From the NCBI RefSeq assembly GCF_000252995.1, contig NC_015761.1:2046001-2110000 (forward strand): a stretch of DNA of 64,000 nt, in the 5' to 3' direction. Every line of letters starts with the position of its first letter. Positions within the stretch are counted from its first letter, which is position 1. This DNA is from Salmonella bongori NCTC 12419. Lineage in GTDB: Bacteria > Pseudomonadota > Gammaproteobacteria > Enterobacterales > Enterobacteriaceae. Position numbers and translations under genes: made by a program. Below are positions 34,236 through 44,156 of this stretch, one piece after another. The notes beneath the pieces are model-generated. The model saw nothing but the letters and a program-made list of their open reading frames with translations, did no database searches and was not told the origin of the DNA.

Positions 34236-35639
34236 TTACCCTTCCCGCTTCGGCAGCGAAAAATTCACTGCTTCAACATTCACGGTCTGGTGATTAATCC
34301 TGTCTATATCTACCGAACTCTGCCCGTTTTCATTGATGGCATAAACATTAGCGAGGGAAAGCAGCGTGTCCTGGCGGGCCATAAATTGACCACGGACATC
34401 TTTACGCAAATCGAAGTGCATTTTTAGCGCCGGCCCAATCGCTGAGCTTTGCATCACATTGATATTACGCAGGAAAAGATGCTGCGGTTGATTATGCAGC
34501 TCCAGTGTGGCATGCGTCACCCGCACGTTAGTGATAGCGACAAACGAAGGAGCGTTGCCAGAGGAGATTTGGATGCCGCGTAATTTATAAACAAGCTGGC
34601 TATTATCCAACCGAACCGCATTTAATTTAAAGTTTTGCGGAATAGACAGATACTTTCCTTTTACCACACCATAGCCAATAAGCATCCCTGCACTATTCGT
34701 CATATCAATATTATCAATGATGAAATTATCACAGCCATAAATTGCTATCGTTGCGTTATCAATTCCCGCTTTTTTACTAAAATCAGGCGTGATGTTTTTG
34801 GCTTTCACGTTGCGAATGACAAAATGTTTGCCATTTTCTACATGTACCAACTGTCGGCAATCAGATCCGGTAATATTGGCTACCACAAAGTTTTTTACCG
34901 CCTGATCTTCGGGATAGCTATTGTCATAGGTGCTGCCCGCCAGACCAATACCGATCCCCCAGTTGATTTTGCCATTGGTACAATCAATGCGTTCGATGAC
35001 GTGATCGGAAATCAGGATGTTGCGGTCGTTAATCGCGACATTCCACTCAATGGCGTCTCCCTGCAGGTCGCTAAAACGGCTATGCGTAATCCGCGCCCCA
35101 TCCATTTGGTTATGGAAACCCTGCCGCAGAATGGCGTAGTTGGCGTGGGTAACGGTGATATCATCAATGATCAGATTGCGCATTACTGTCGGTTCTTTAC
35201 CGCCAATGAAAATTTGCGCGACAGGGCCAAAACCACGCATCGTCACGCCTTTAATTACACAGTCCGATCCGCGTACATCCAGCGTCACATTGTACAGGTT
35301 ACCGCCCTGCTCTCCCACGACCTGGCACCCGTCCTGCAGAATGAACCTTCCCCGACCATTGCCGTGTACCGCGCCCTGTACACGCAACGTTTTTCCTGGC
35401 GGAATCGTTATTGCGGCATTGATATTTTCACATACCCACCCCGGCGGTACGATCACAGTGTTCCCGTCAGCGAATGCCTGTCTGAACGAGGCAATACTAT
35501 CATCTGCCGGGTAATCTGTTATATCGACAGTCTGACGAGGTTCACGCGCCTGTACTGGTAATATGTGCAGAAAAGGTAGAGCGGCAAGCGCGGAACCTGC
35601 CGTCAGGAGCGTACGTCGGGAAAGTTTATTCGCTGGCAT
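34236..35639 (-). CDS. wcaM: Colanic acid biosynthesis protein WcaM
   Basis: This 467-residue protein is the last gene of the colanic acid cluster and has no settled activity. A Tat-like signal (SRRTLLTAGSALA, residues 7-19) predicts export. The rest is a right-handed parallel beta-helix (pectate-lyase-like repeats, about residues 40-450), suggesting polysaccharide binding or processing. It matches E. coli WcaM in length and context, and lies 10 bases after wcaL. Confidence 0.93.
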   Translation of the reverse strand: MPANKLSRRTLLTAGSALAALPFLHILPVQAREPRQTVDITDYPADDSIASFRQAFADGNTVIVPPGWVCENINAAITIPPGKTLRVQGAVHGNGRGRFILQDGCQVVGEQGGNLYNVTLDVRGSDCVIKGVTMRGFGPVAQIFIGGKEPTVMRNLIIDDITVTHANYAILRQGFHNQMDGARITHSRFSDLQGDAIEWNVAINDRNILISDHVIERIDCTNGKINWGIGIGLAGSTYDNSYPEDQAVKNFVVANITGSDCRQLVHVENGKHFVIRNVKAKNITPDFSKKAGIDNATIAIYGCDNFIIDNIDMTNSAGMLIGYGVVKGKYLSIPQNFKLNAVRLDNSQLVYKLRGIQISSGNAPSFVAITNVRVTHATLELHNQPQHLFLRNINVMQSSAIGPALKMHFDLRKDVRGQFMARQDTLLSLANVYAINENGQSSVDIDRINHQTVNVEAVNFSLPKREG

Positions 35640-35649
35640 ACCACCTCGT

Positions 35650-36870
35650 TTACATCGTTTGCAGCAGGCTGGCTAACTGCCGATTAATCACCTGCTGGTT
35701 AAAATCTTGCGCCACTTTTTCACGGGCGCGCTGCACTACCGGTTTCAGTGTGTCGTGGTCGATCCGGCTGAAAATTTCAAGTCGGGCCGCCAGCGCCTGC
35801 GCATCGTTTTCCGGCACCAGCCAGCCGGATTTCCCGGCCTCTACCAGTTCCGGAATACCACTATGCACAGTAGATACCACGGGGAGCCCCACCGCCATTG
35901 CCTCCATCAGTGCGACCGGAATACCTTCCATGTCGCCATCGGCGCCGGTAATAGAGGGCAGCAGAAAAACATCCGCCTTATCCAGCATCGCTTTCACATC
36001 ATGGCTGGGTTTAAAGCCTGGCATCTCTATGACATCATCAAGTTGATACTGCTCTATGAGCGTGCGCAGCCGCCGTTCCCATGGGCCGATGCCCAGAATG
36101 CGGTAACGAAACGCCACTCCCTGCTCCTTCAACTGACGGCAGGCCTCAATCGCCACATGCAGCCCTTTTTTCTCCGTCAGACGAGCAACAGAGATAATCT
36201 GCAGCGGCGTAGCGGGCGCTTTCACCGGACGATGGGTAAAACGCGTCATGTCGACGCCCATTCGTGAAACGGCTATCTTCTCCGGTGGACAGCCCATGTT
36301 TTTCAGCCGTTCGGCCCAAAGATCGCTGACAGGCAGCATCAGATCGCCACGGTGGAATAAATGCTGATATTCAGGTGTGTAATGGTTGAGTACCTCCCGG
36401 CTGGAGATATCAATCCCGTGGAAAATGGTCGCGATCTTGCCACGAATCACGCCCAGTTCACGCAGCTTTGCCGCCGTTACGCCCGCCGGGCCAAAGTGGG
36501 CGATAAACACATCCGCCACAAACGGCGTGTTCACCTGCGCACAAATAGATGACAGGATCAGGTTGCGTGATTCATCGCCATAGCGCGAAAAATTAAGCGC
36601 TTTCCATGTTGCCGTCCGGTACAGCCCCGGCAATGTTTTAACTAGCCGATAGCGCAGTTTTGCCAGGCGGCCCTGTGGCTCATCCTGTAACCAGCAGGTT
36701 TTTGCCGCCAAATGATACTTTTCCCAGGCGGCGTGCGTGTTTTGCGTATCGCCTTTTTGCAGGGCGATGATTTCTACATCAAACCCCATATCAATAAACG
36801 CAGTGATCTGGTTGAGAACGAAGGTCTCCGAGGAAAGCGGAAATTTCAGTAAAAAGAAGCTGACCTTCAT
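35650..36870 (-). CDS. wcaL: Colanic acid glycosyltransferase WcaL
   Basis: This 406-residue GT4 glycosyltransferase is predicted to add a sugar (galactose has been proposed) during colanic acid repeat assembly. VSRMGVDMTRF, VARLTEKKGLHVAIEA and the EX7E motif in DMEGIPVALMEAMAVG are visible. The start overlaps the wcaK stop by four bases. It matches the E. coli protein in length and order. Confidence 0.95.
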   Translation of the reverse strand: MKVSFFLLKFPLSSETFVLNQITAFIDMGFDVEIIALQKGDTQNTHAAWEKYHLAAKTCWLQDEPQGRLAKLRYRLVKTLPGLYRTATWKALNFSRYGDESRNLILSSICAQVNTPFVADVFIAHFGPAGVTAAKLRELGVIRGKIATIFHGIDISSREVLNHYTPEYQHLFHRGDLMLPVSDLWAERLKNMGCPPEKIAVSRMGVDMTRFTHRPVKAPATPLQIISVARLTEKKGLHVAIEACRQLKEQGVAFRYRILGIGPWERRLRTLIEQYQLDDVIEMPGFKPSHDVKAMLDKADVFLLPSITGADGDMEGIPVALMEAMAVGLPVVSTVHSGIPELVEAGKSGWLVPENDAQALAARLEIFSRIDHDTLKPVVQRAREKVAQDFNQQVINRQLASLLQTM

Positions 36871-38147
36871 TGCGCCTCCCCGATACGGGCCAGTACCGAC
36901 TCCACCATCCGCAGTCCCTGCTCGCGCTCACGGCGCACCGCCGCTGCCAGACGTTTATTGACCTGCGGTAACTGTCCCAGCGTATCAGCGACCATCGCGT
37001 TGAGGCTGCCATCCAGCAGATGGCGGATATCTATCGCCATCTCCGGCATTCCCAACTGTTGCATGATACCTGCGGACTTGTGTTCATAGTTGATAGCGAT
37101 TGCCGGGGTGGCGAAATTCATTGAGATAATCGCCGAATGCAGACGGGTACCAACGGTCAGCACGCACGCGCCGAGGATTTTGCCCATTTCAAGATCGTTA
37201 AGCTCATCCATTACCACGTGATAGCGTGACAAGTCGCTGATGTGCTGGCGCAAATTCAGCGCCACCATCCGGTCATCCTTGTTGTAACTATCGATGCCGG
37301 TACAGGTTGAGAGCGCAACCACCTGGTAACCCTCTTCAATGATCCGATTCACCACGCCGGCGAAAGCTTTCTCATAAGCCGCCTGGGTGGTATTAAGACG
37401 CTTATCAAATGGCGCCAGCTCACGCAAAGTAATGGCGACGGTTTTCTGTCTGGCGGCAACATCCAGCCAGTGTTGCACGGCATAACCCGGCTCAAAATCC
37501 TCGGCATGGTGGTCCACCAGCCACGCGGTATCAACGCCGTGTTCAATCTTCGCTGTGGTGATGTTACTGCGTTTCATTAAATCCAGGCTCACCGACTCGC
37601 GCAGGATCAGTGCATCGCAATAACCAAACACGTAGTTAGCCAGTTGATTAAATTGCGGATCCTGAAACGGCCCGACACTATGACCAATCATGTACAACGG
37701 TTTTTTCGCCATAAAGGTACACAGTGCGTGCTCAAACTGCGGCACACCGTAGAGATCGACAAAAAACGAACCACCAACCTGAATAACGGCGTCATAGCCG
37801 GAGAGCAGCCGGACAAAGTCGGTGAACCCCTGCGCGATAGCGATATTACGCAGTTTGCCAGTGTCGGTTACCCGGGAAAGCAGCACCTGGTGTTGATAGC
37901 GACGACGAAGCACTTTTTTTACCCGCCCCATGACGCCGGCGGCGCTGTTATGCTGTTTCATCTGTAAAAAGAGCGGATCCCCCATCACAGGACGATTCAA
38001 AAGCCATGACGAACTCACCGGATAGCGACTCATCACATCCACCTGCGCCTCTGGCTGAAGGTAGTTAATCGCATCCAGCAAACCGCGTAAAATCGCGCTG
38101 TCGCCACGGTTGCCGCAGGTATGGTTGCCCAGGATTAATAATTTCAT
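36867..38147 (-). CDS. wcaK: Colanic acid pyruvyltransferase WcaK
   Basis: This 426-residue protein belongs to the polysaccharide pyruvyl transferase family and is expected to add the pyruvate ketal to the terminal galactose of the repeat. The family start MKLLILGNHTCGNRGDSAIL and a GTRLHSAIISMNFATPAIAI motif near the C-terminus are visible. The frame opens at 38189, but the start at 38147 follows a GAGG site and matches the family. Confidence 0.95.
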   Translation of the reverse strand: MKLLILGNHTCGNRGDSAILRGLLDAINYLQPEAQVDVMSRYPVSSSWLLNRPVMGDPLFLQMKQHNSAAGVMGRVKKVLRRRYQHQVLLSRVTDTGKLRNIAIAQGFTDFVRLLSGYDAVIQVGGSFFVDLYGVPQFEHALCTFMAKKPLYMIGHSVGPFQDPQFNQLANYVFGYCDALILRESVSLDLMKRSNITTAKIEHGVDTAWLVDHHAEDFEPGYAVQHWLDVAARQKTVAITLRELAPFDKRLNTTQAAYEKAFAGVVNRIIEEGYQVVALSTCTGIDSYNKDDRMVALNLRQHISDLSRYHVVMDELNDLEMGKILGACVLTVGTRLHSAIISMNFATPAIAINYEHKSAGIMQQLGMPEMAIDIRHLLDGSLNAMVADTLGQLPQVNKRLAAAVRREREQGLRMVESVLARIGEAQ

Positions 38148-38208
38148 AAAGACCTCAAATCGTAGTCCGGAGCAGGCATAAGCCGCCATCCGGCAAAAAT
38201 GGGGATAT

Positions 38209-39687
38209 TCAGCCTGCCCGTAACAGGGTTTTCATTTTTTCGCTGCGACAAAATTGACGTTTCATCTCCACCACCAGCGGATGGCGGGAGACAATCATCA
38301 TCACCATAAACGCCAGTACCCCGGCTGCAATTTGTGTTGCCAGCACGAGGCCAATCGAAAAGTGCCCACGCAATGCGATGCCCAGCCCGTAGCTCACCGC
38401 CAGCGTCGGCAAGGAGAGATAAAATGGCAGCCACAAACTCAGCATGTACTGACGATAGCTGGAGCCAAGAACGGGTTTAATCATCACGAAGTAGCTCAGA
38501 ATCGTGTTGATGATTTGCACTGTCAGGAACCCCAACGTCACGCCAATCGCGCCCGCCAGATGACCGCCGATGAGAATCGCCGGGATAAACAGAAATGTTT
38601 TAAAGACATTGAACTTAAAGCTGATATCGACCCGCGCCTTCGCCATCAGTAGCGAACCAATCGGGTTGCCGACCGAGCGCAGCAGCCCCACGACACACAG
38701 CAATTGCAGGATCGGGATAATGCTGTGCCATTTTTCGCCGAACACCAGCGGCACAAAATTGTTGGCCACCACCATCAGCCCCAGCAGCGCGGGAAAATTA
38801 ATGATGCCCACCACGGAAAGTAGCTTGTAGAAGTTAACACGCAGCTTCTCCGTGTCGTCCTGGATTTTGGCGAACGCCGGAAACAGTACACGGGTAATAA
38901 TCGGGTTGAGCTTCATCGGCGGCACAACCGCCACGTTGTACGCAAGATTATACCCTCCGGCGACGCCCGCACCGAGAATCCGCGCCAGTACCAGCGTTGA
39001 CAGATTAGTGTTGATGTAATTGACGATACTGTCCGCCGTCAGCCACGCACCAAAACGCAGGTTCGAGGACACCGACGCCAGCGAAAAGTGCAGCCCTGGA
39101 CGGTAGATTTTGCGGCCAACGTAGCCGAACAACAGCGTACGCACCACACTGTTGACCAGGTAGCCGAGAATCGCGGTTAACGCCAGCGGCCAGTAATGGG
39201 CGCTAATCACTGTAAAGGTGAACCCTGCCAGGACGGAGATCGTTTCGATCATGCCGATCTTATTGAACTCCAGCTCTTTTTGCATCAGCGCGCGGAACTG
39301 CTGCCCATGGGGGATCACGATAAACGCCAGCGACAACGTTTTAATAAGCGGCGCAAGATCCGGATTGTGCAGGACGTCGGCGATGACATCGCTCAGCAGA
39401 TACACCGTTACACACACCACGATTCCGAGGCCCACATTCAACCAGTACAAGGTGGTGAGCTCCAGATGGCTAATCGCTTTGCGCTGGATAATTGAGTTCG
39501 CTATCCCAAAATCTGAGAGCGTGTCGGCCAGCGCGATAATCACCAGCGAGACGGTCAACAAACCAAACTGGTGGTTATCAATCATACGCGCCAGCACCGT
39601 CATCTGAATCAACCCCAGGCTGATGATAATGACCGTAGCAATAGCCGACCACTTCGCACCGCTGATCGTTTTTTGTCGTAAACTCAT
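38209..39687 (-). CDS. wzxC: Colanic acid repeat-unit flippase WzxC
   Basis: This 492-residue membrane protein of the PST flippase family has about 12 hydrophobic segments. It moves the undecaprenyl-linked colanic acid hexasaccharide across the inner membrane. MSLRQKTISGAKWSA is the canonical start at 39687; the 18-codon upstream extension is rejected. It lies between wcaJ and wcaK, as in E. coli. Confidence 0.96.
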   Translation of the reverse strand: MSLRQKTISGAKWSAIATVIIISLGLIQMTVLARMIDNHQFGLLTVSLVIIALADTLSDFGIANSIIQRKAISHLELTTLYWLNVGLGIVVCVTVYLLSDVIADVLHNPDLAPLIKTLSLAFIVIPHGQQFRALMQKELEFNKIGMIETISVLAGFTFTVISAHYWPLALTAILGYLVNSVVRTLLFGYVGRKIYRPGLHFSLASVSSNLRFGAWLTADSIVNYINTNLSTLVLARILGAGVAGGYNLAYNVAVVPPMKLNPIITRVLFPAFAKIQDDTEKLRVNFYKLLSVVGIINFPALLGLMVVANNFVPLVFGEKWHSIIPILQLLCVVGLLRSVGNPIGSLLMAKARVDISFKFNVFKTFLFIPAILIGGHLAGAIGVTLGFLTVQIINTILSYFVMIKPVLGSSYRQYMLSLWLPFYLSLPTLAVSYGLGIALRGHFSIGLVLATQIAAGVLAFMVMMIVSRHPLVVEMKRQFCRSEKMKTLLRAG

Positions 39688-39788
39688 TCTTTTCTCCAGA
39701 ACCTGTTCACAAGGCGTCATTGGCGCAGCCAGATTGAGCACTGCCCTGGTTCAATATGGCAAATAAAATAGCCTTGTGAGTCAGGTTC

Positions 39789-41183
39789 TTAATACGCCGC
39801 TTTATTCACAAACCCTTTGAAAATCGTCAGAAAAACAATTTTGATGTCGAACCAGAGACTCCATTCGCGGATGTATTCCAGGTCGAACTCCACGCGTTTT
39901 TCCATTTTCTCCAGCGTATCGGTCTCACCACGCCAGCCGTTGATCTGCGCCCAGCCGGTAATGCCCGGCTTCATCTTGTGGCGCAACATATAGCCCTCAA
40001 TCAGCTGACGATACTGTTCGTTATGCGCTACCGCGTGCGGACGTGGACCAACGATAGACATCCCGCCAGTGAGCACGTTAATAAACTGCGGTAGTTCATC
40101 CAGCGACGTACGGCGCAGAAAGTTGCCGACCTTCGTTACCCGCGGATCGTTTTGCGTTGCCTGGGTAACGACCTTGTCGTTCTCCATGACTTTCATGGAA
40201 CGAAACTTCCAGACGCTGATCGGTTTGCCATCCATGCCGTAGCGCGTCTGACAAAAAATTACCGGACCGGGTGAACTCAGTTTGACCGCCAGCGCAATGC
40301 AGCACAGTACCGGCGAGATCAACAGCAAAATCAGCGACGCCAGTACAATATCCTCCGCCCGCTTCAGCAGGCGGTTAATTCCTGACAGCGGCGTGTCATA
40401 CAGCGGCACAACCGGAACGCCGCTCACCTCCTCCACGCGCGAATGGAGAATGTTAAAGGTAAATACATCGGGAATAAGGATCACGGAGCAGGTAGTATCG
40501 GCCAGTTCGCGCACCAGTTTTTTTACTGTGGCGCCGTCGCTTATCGACATAGCGATATAAACATTATGAATACGCGACGCTTTCGCATCTTCAATTAACT
40601 GCCCGAAGTTTCCGGCCCAGTCAGAAGAGACGCCGCCCGGTTTAGGATCGTGATAGACGCCCACTACCTCGAAACCCAGCCACGGTTGGTGACGAAAACT
40701 GTCCAGCAGCGTCTGGCCTGCCGGCAAATCTCCGGCAACCGCAACCCGGCGTTTGTTATAGCCGCGATTGCGCAGCCATCCGGCGCCATAACGAATGAGT
40801 GAACGGCATAATACCAGGCCCACGCTGGACAGCGCATACCAGCTCAGCCAGATAGCGAGGCGGTTGTCGAAGTCATGATTAAACGCCACTAAGCCGGCGC
40901 TGAAGATCAGACTCAGAGTCCAGTTTTGTAGCAGCAGCGTTAACTCGGTCGATATTTTGACGCCGCGCCAGGAGCGATAAAAATCGGTCATCCCCCCCAG
41001 CATCTGAAAAACAACCAGCGTAATCAGCGCCACCAACAGGTGCATGTACAGGAATGGCAGTCCACTGATTTCACAGATGAACCACAGCCCGCCAAACATG
41101 ATGGTGATATCTGAAAAGCGTTGCACCATAGAGATTAACGATGCATTGGTTTTGGCTCGTTCGCGCTTTTTTAGATTTGTCAT
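39789..41183 (-). CDS. wcaJ: Undecaprenyl-phosphate glucose phosphotransferase WcaJ
   Basis: This 464-residue enzyme starts the colanic acid unit by transferring glucose-1-phosphate from UDP-glucose to undecaprenyl phosphate. Four to five N-terminal membrane segments precede a CoA-binding-like domain. The C-terminal polyisoprenyl-phosphate hexose-1-phosphate transferase domain (about 270-464) shows VWKFRSMKV, RRTSLDELPQFINVLTGGMS and VGPRPHAV. It is full length. Confidence 0.97.
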   Translation of the reverse strand: MTNLKKRERAKTNASLISMVQRFSDITIMFGGLWFICEISGLPFLYMHLLVALITLVVFQMLGGMTDFYRSWRGVKISTELTLLLQNWTLSLIFSAGLVAFNHDFDNRLAIWLSWYALSSVGLVLCRSLIRYGAGWLRNRGYNKRRVAVAGDLPAGQTLLDSFRHQPWLGFEVVGVYHDPKPGGVSSDWAGNFGQLIEDAKASRIHNVYIAMSISDGATVKKLVRELADTTCSVILIPDVFTFNILHSRVEEVSGVPVVPLYDTPLSGINRLLKRAEDIVLASLILLLISPVLCCIALAVKLSSPGPVIFCQTRYGMDGKPISVWKFRSMKVMENDKVVTQATQNDPRVTKVGNFLRRTSLDELPQFINVLTGGMSIVGPRPHAVAHNEQYRQLIEGYMLRHKMKPGITGWAQINGWRGETDTLEKMEKRVEFDLEYIREWSLWFDIKIVFLTIFKGFVNKAAY

Positions 41184-41237
41184 CGTTGTTCCTGTGATTG
41201 GCCCCTCACCCCGCAGGCGGTAAGGGGAGATCTGACG

Positions 41238-42608
41238 TTACTGATTCAGCAGCGCCAGCAGAGTGCGTGTTCGCGCTTCCATCAGCGGAATATCGCCGCG
41301 TGATTCCACATTCAGGCGCACCACCGGTTCGGTGTTCGACGAACGCAGGTTGAAACGCCAGCCGTCGAACGACATGCTGAGGCCGTCCGTGCGGTCCACC
41401 GCCTGCGCCTCTTCCGCGAAGTACGCTTCCACCCGCGCAATGGCCTCCGCCGGCTCCGCCAGCCTGCTGTTGATTTCCCCGCTCGCCGGGTACGCCGCCA
41501 TCCGGTCGCGGACCAGTTCACCCAGCGACTGCCCTTTCAGGCACACCAGCTCCGCCACCAGCAGCCACGGGATCATCCCGCTGTCGCAGTAGGCAAAATC
41601 ACGAAAATAGTGATGCGCGCTCATTTCCCCGCCATAAATGGCATCCTCCGCACGCATCCGCTCCTTGATAAAGGCGTGCCCGGTTTTTGACATCACCGGT
41701 GTCCCGCCCGCTGCCGTCACCACAGCCTCCGTGTTCCAGGTCAGGCGCGGGTCGTGGATAATCTTCGCCCCCGGGTGTTTTTCGAGGAACGCTTCCGCCA
41801 GCAGGCCGACAATGTAGTACCCCTCAATGAACTGCCCTTTCTCATCGAACAGGAAGCAGCGGTCGAAGTCGCCGTCAAAGGCGATACCCATATCCGCGCC
41901 GTGTTCAATAACGGCATTGCGGGTGTCGTCCCGACACTCCGGCAGCAGCGGGTTGGGAATGCCGTTCGGGAAGGTCCCGTCCGGTGTGTTATGGATTTTG
42001 ATAAACTCCACCGGCGCGCCCAGCGCCTTCAGCCGCGCTTCGATGGCGTCCACCACCGGCCCCGCCGCCCCGTTACCGGCATTCACCACCAGCTTCAGCG
42101 GGGTGAGATTGCTGACGCTGATATACCCCAGCAGATGGTCGATATAGGCGTCGCGCAGGCTGATTTGTCTGTAACTGCCGCGCGCGGCCTCGTTCACCGG
42201 CGGAAAGTCATCCGCTTCCGCCAGGCGCTGAACGTCACGCAGGCCGGTATCGCCGCTTATCGGGCGGGCGCCCTCGCGCACCAGCTTCATGCCGTTGTAG
42301 TCCATCGGGTTATGGCTGGCGGTCACTTCAATGCCGCCGTCCACGCCGAGGTGGAAAGTGGCGAAGTAAATTTCTTCGGTGCCGGACATGCCGATATCCA
42401 GCACGTCCACGCCCGCATCCTGCAACCCTTTTGCCAGCGCCAGCTTCAGGGACTCACTGGTCAGACGCACGTCGCCGCCCAGCACGATGGTTTTCGGTTT
42501 TAAATATTCGCCGTAGGCGCGGCCAATCCGCCACGCGATATCTTCATTGAGCTCTTCGCCCAGCCTGCCGCGAATATCGTAGGCTTTGAAACAGGTTAAT
42601 TTATTCAT
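41238..42608 (-). CDS. cpsG: Phosphomannomutase CpsG (ManB)
   Basis: This 456-residue enzyme converts mannose-6-phosphate to mannose-1-phosphate for GDP-mannose and GDP-fucose synthesis. The active-site phosphoserine loop TASHNPMDYNG, the metal loop AFDGDFDRC and the sugar-binding GGEMSAHHYF are visible. The coding sequence looks markedly richer in G+C than other genes of the cluster, a known peculiarity of Salmonella cpsG/cpsB that suggests separate ancestry. Confidence 0.96.
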   Translation of the reverse strand: MNKLTCFKAYDIRGRLGEELNEDIAWRIGRAYGEYLKPKTIVLGGDVRLTSESLKLALAKGLQDAGVDVLDIGMSGTEEIYFATFHLGVDGGIEVTASHNPMDYNGMKLVREGARPISGDTGLRDVQRLAEADDFPPVNEAARGSYRQISLRDAYIDHLLGYISVSNLTPLKLVVNAGNGAAGPVVDAIEARLKALGAPVEFIKIHNTPDGTFPNGIPNPLLPECRDDTRNAVIEHGADMGIAFDGDFDRCFLFDEKGQFIEGYYIVGLLAEAFLEKHPGAKIIHDPRLTWNTEAVVTAAGGTPVMSKTGHAFIKERMRAEDAIYGGEMSAHHYFRDFAYCDSGMIPWLLVAELVCLKGQSLGELVRDRMAAYPASGEINSRLAEPAEAIARVEAYFAEEAQAVDRTDGLSMSFDGWRFNLRSSNTEPVVRLNVESRGDIPLMEARTRTLLALLNQ

Positions 42609-42675
42609 CTTTTACCCTTTTTCAGGCAACAGTCGGCCCTGACCGTAAATGGCCAAAATCGTTATTGTTGTTAAT

Positions 42676-42706
42676 TGCCGGATGGCGCGGTGCGCTTACC
42701 AGGCAC
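42676..42706. repeat. REP-like element between cpsB and cpsG
   Basis: This imperfect palindrome begins TGCCGGATGGCG and ends GCGCTTACCAGGCA in the 109-base gap inside the operon. It resembles other REP units in this window. Confidence 0.6.
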
Positions 42707-42717
42707 CATTTAAGGCG

Positions 42718-44154
42718 TCAGACCCGCCCGTACCGGTCCTCGAACCGCACCACGTCGTCCTCTTCGAGATACGAGCCGGAACGCACTTCAATTAAATCGA
42801 GCGGTATTTTTCCCGGATTTTCCAGGCAGTGGGTCGCCCCCAGCGGAATATAAATGGACTCGTTTTCACCCAGCAGTTTCACCTCGCCGTTAATGGTGAC
42901 TCTGGCAGTACCCGCCACCACCACCCAGTGCTCGGCGCGGTGATGGTGCATCTGCACCGACAGCCCTTCCCCCGGCTTGACCGTAATGCGCTTCACCTGA
43001 TAGCGCTCGCCCGCGTCGATGGAGTCGTATTTGCCCCACGGACGGTAAACCTCGCGGTGCATATGGTGCTCATGGCGTCCGTCAGCCTTGATCTTCTCCA
43101 CCACCTTTTTTACGTCCTGCACCGCGTGACGATCGGCAATCAACACGGCGTCTTTGGTTTGCACCACCACCAGATCCTTCACGCCGACGGTGGTCACCAG
43201 GCCGGATTCGGCGTAAACGTAGCTGTTTTCCGTTTTATGGCTAATGACGTCGCCGTGGTGGACGTTTCCCTCCGGGGTGTGGGCGCTGATTTCCCACAGC
43301 GAGGACCACGAGCCGACATCGCTCCAGCCCGCGTCCATCGGCATCACCACTGCGTCCGCCGTCCGCTCCATCACCGCGTAGTCAATGGACTCTTCCGGGC
43401 AGGCAAGGAAGGCGTCTTCATCCACACGGATGAAGTCGAGATCCGGATCGACGCCGCGCATCGCCTGTTCGCAGGCGGCCAGAATATCGGGCCGGAACTT
43501 TTTCAGCTCTTCCAGATAGCGTCCGGCGCGGAACAGAAACATGCCGCTGTTCCAGTAGTAATCGCCGCTGGCGACGTAGGCCTGGGCGGTTTCCAGACCG
43601 GGTTTTTCAACGAACTGCGCCACCTCAAAAGCCACCGCATCTACCGCGCCCGGCACCACATCACCGCGCCGGATATAGCCATAGCCGGTTTCTGGCAGAT
43701 CCGGCACGATACCGAAGGTCACCAGTTTGCCCGCGTCGGCATAGGGTATCGCACCGCGTACCGCATCGCGAAACGCCTCTTCATTGGCGATCGCATGATC
43801 TGCCGCCAGTACCAGCATCAGCGGATCGCCGTCCGTATGCTGGCGTGCCGCTGCCAGCGCCGCCAGCGCAATCGCCGGGGCGGTGTTGCGTCCGGCGGGC
43901 TCAAGGATAATGTTCTCCGTCAACTTATTAAGCTGACGGAGCTGTTCGGCGACAATAAAGCGGTGCTGTTCATTGCAGATCACGACCGGGCTTTCACACT
44001 CCACACCGTTCAGACGGCAAATGGTGGTTTGCAGCATGGTAAGATCGCCCTTCAGGCACAGAAACTGTTTTGGATAAAGCACGCGAGAAAGCGGCCACAA
44101 CCGGCTACCGGAGCCTCCGGCCATGACAACCGGATATAATTTTGTCTGACTCAT
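42718..44154 (-). CDS. cpsB: Mannose-1-phosphate guanylyltransferase CpsB (ManC)
   Basis: This 478-residue type II enzyme makes GDP-mannose from mannose-1-phosphate and GTP. The N-terminal pyrophosphorylase signature VMAGGSGSRLWPLSR, FVEKP and the C-terminal cupin-type isomerase-like region (PWGKYDSID, VQMHHHRAEHW) are visible. Two starts are possible: ATG 44160, overlapping the wcaI stop, and ATG 44154, giving MSQTKLYPV, which I prefer for its match to the family. Confidence 0.96.
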   Translation of the reverse strand: MSQTKLYPVVMAGGSGSRLWPLSRVLYPKQFLCLKGDLTMLQTTICRLNGVECESPVVICNEQHRFIVAEQLRQLNKLTENIILEPAGRNTAPAIALAALAAARQHTDGDPLMLVLAADHAIANEEAFRDAVRGAIPYADAGKLVTFGIVPDLPETGYGYIRRGDVVPGAVDAVAFEVAQFVEKPGLETAQAYVASGDYYWNSGMFLFRAGRYLEELKKFRPDILAACEQAMRGVDPDLDFIRVDEDAFLACPEESIDYAVMERTADAVVMPMDAGWSDVGSWSSLWEISAHTPEGNVHHGDVISHKTENSYVYAESGLVTTVGVKDLVVVQTKDAVLIADRHAVQDVKKVVEKIKADGRHEHHMHREVYRPWGKYDSIDAGERYQVKRITVKPGEGLSVQMHHHRAEHWVVVAGTARVTINGEVKLLGENESIYIPLGATHCLENPGKIPLDLIEVRSGSYLEEDDVVRFEDRYGRV

Positions 44155-44156
44155 TA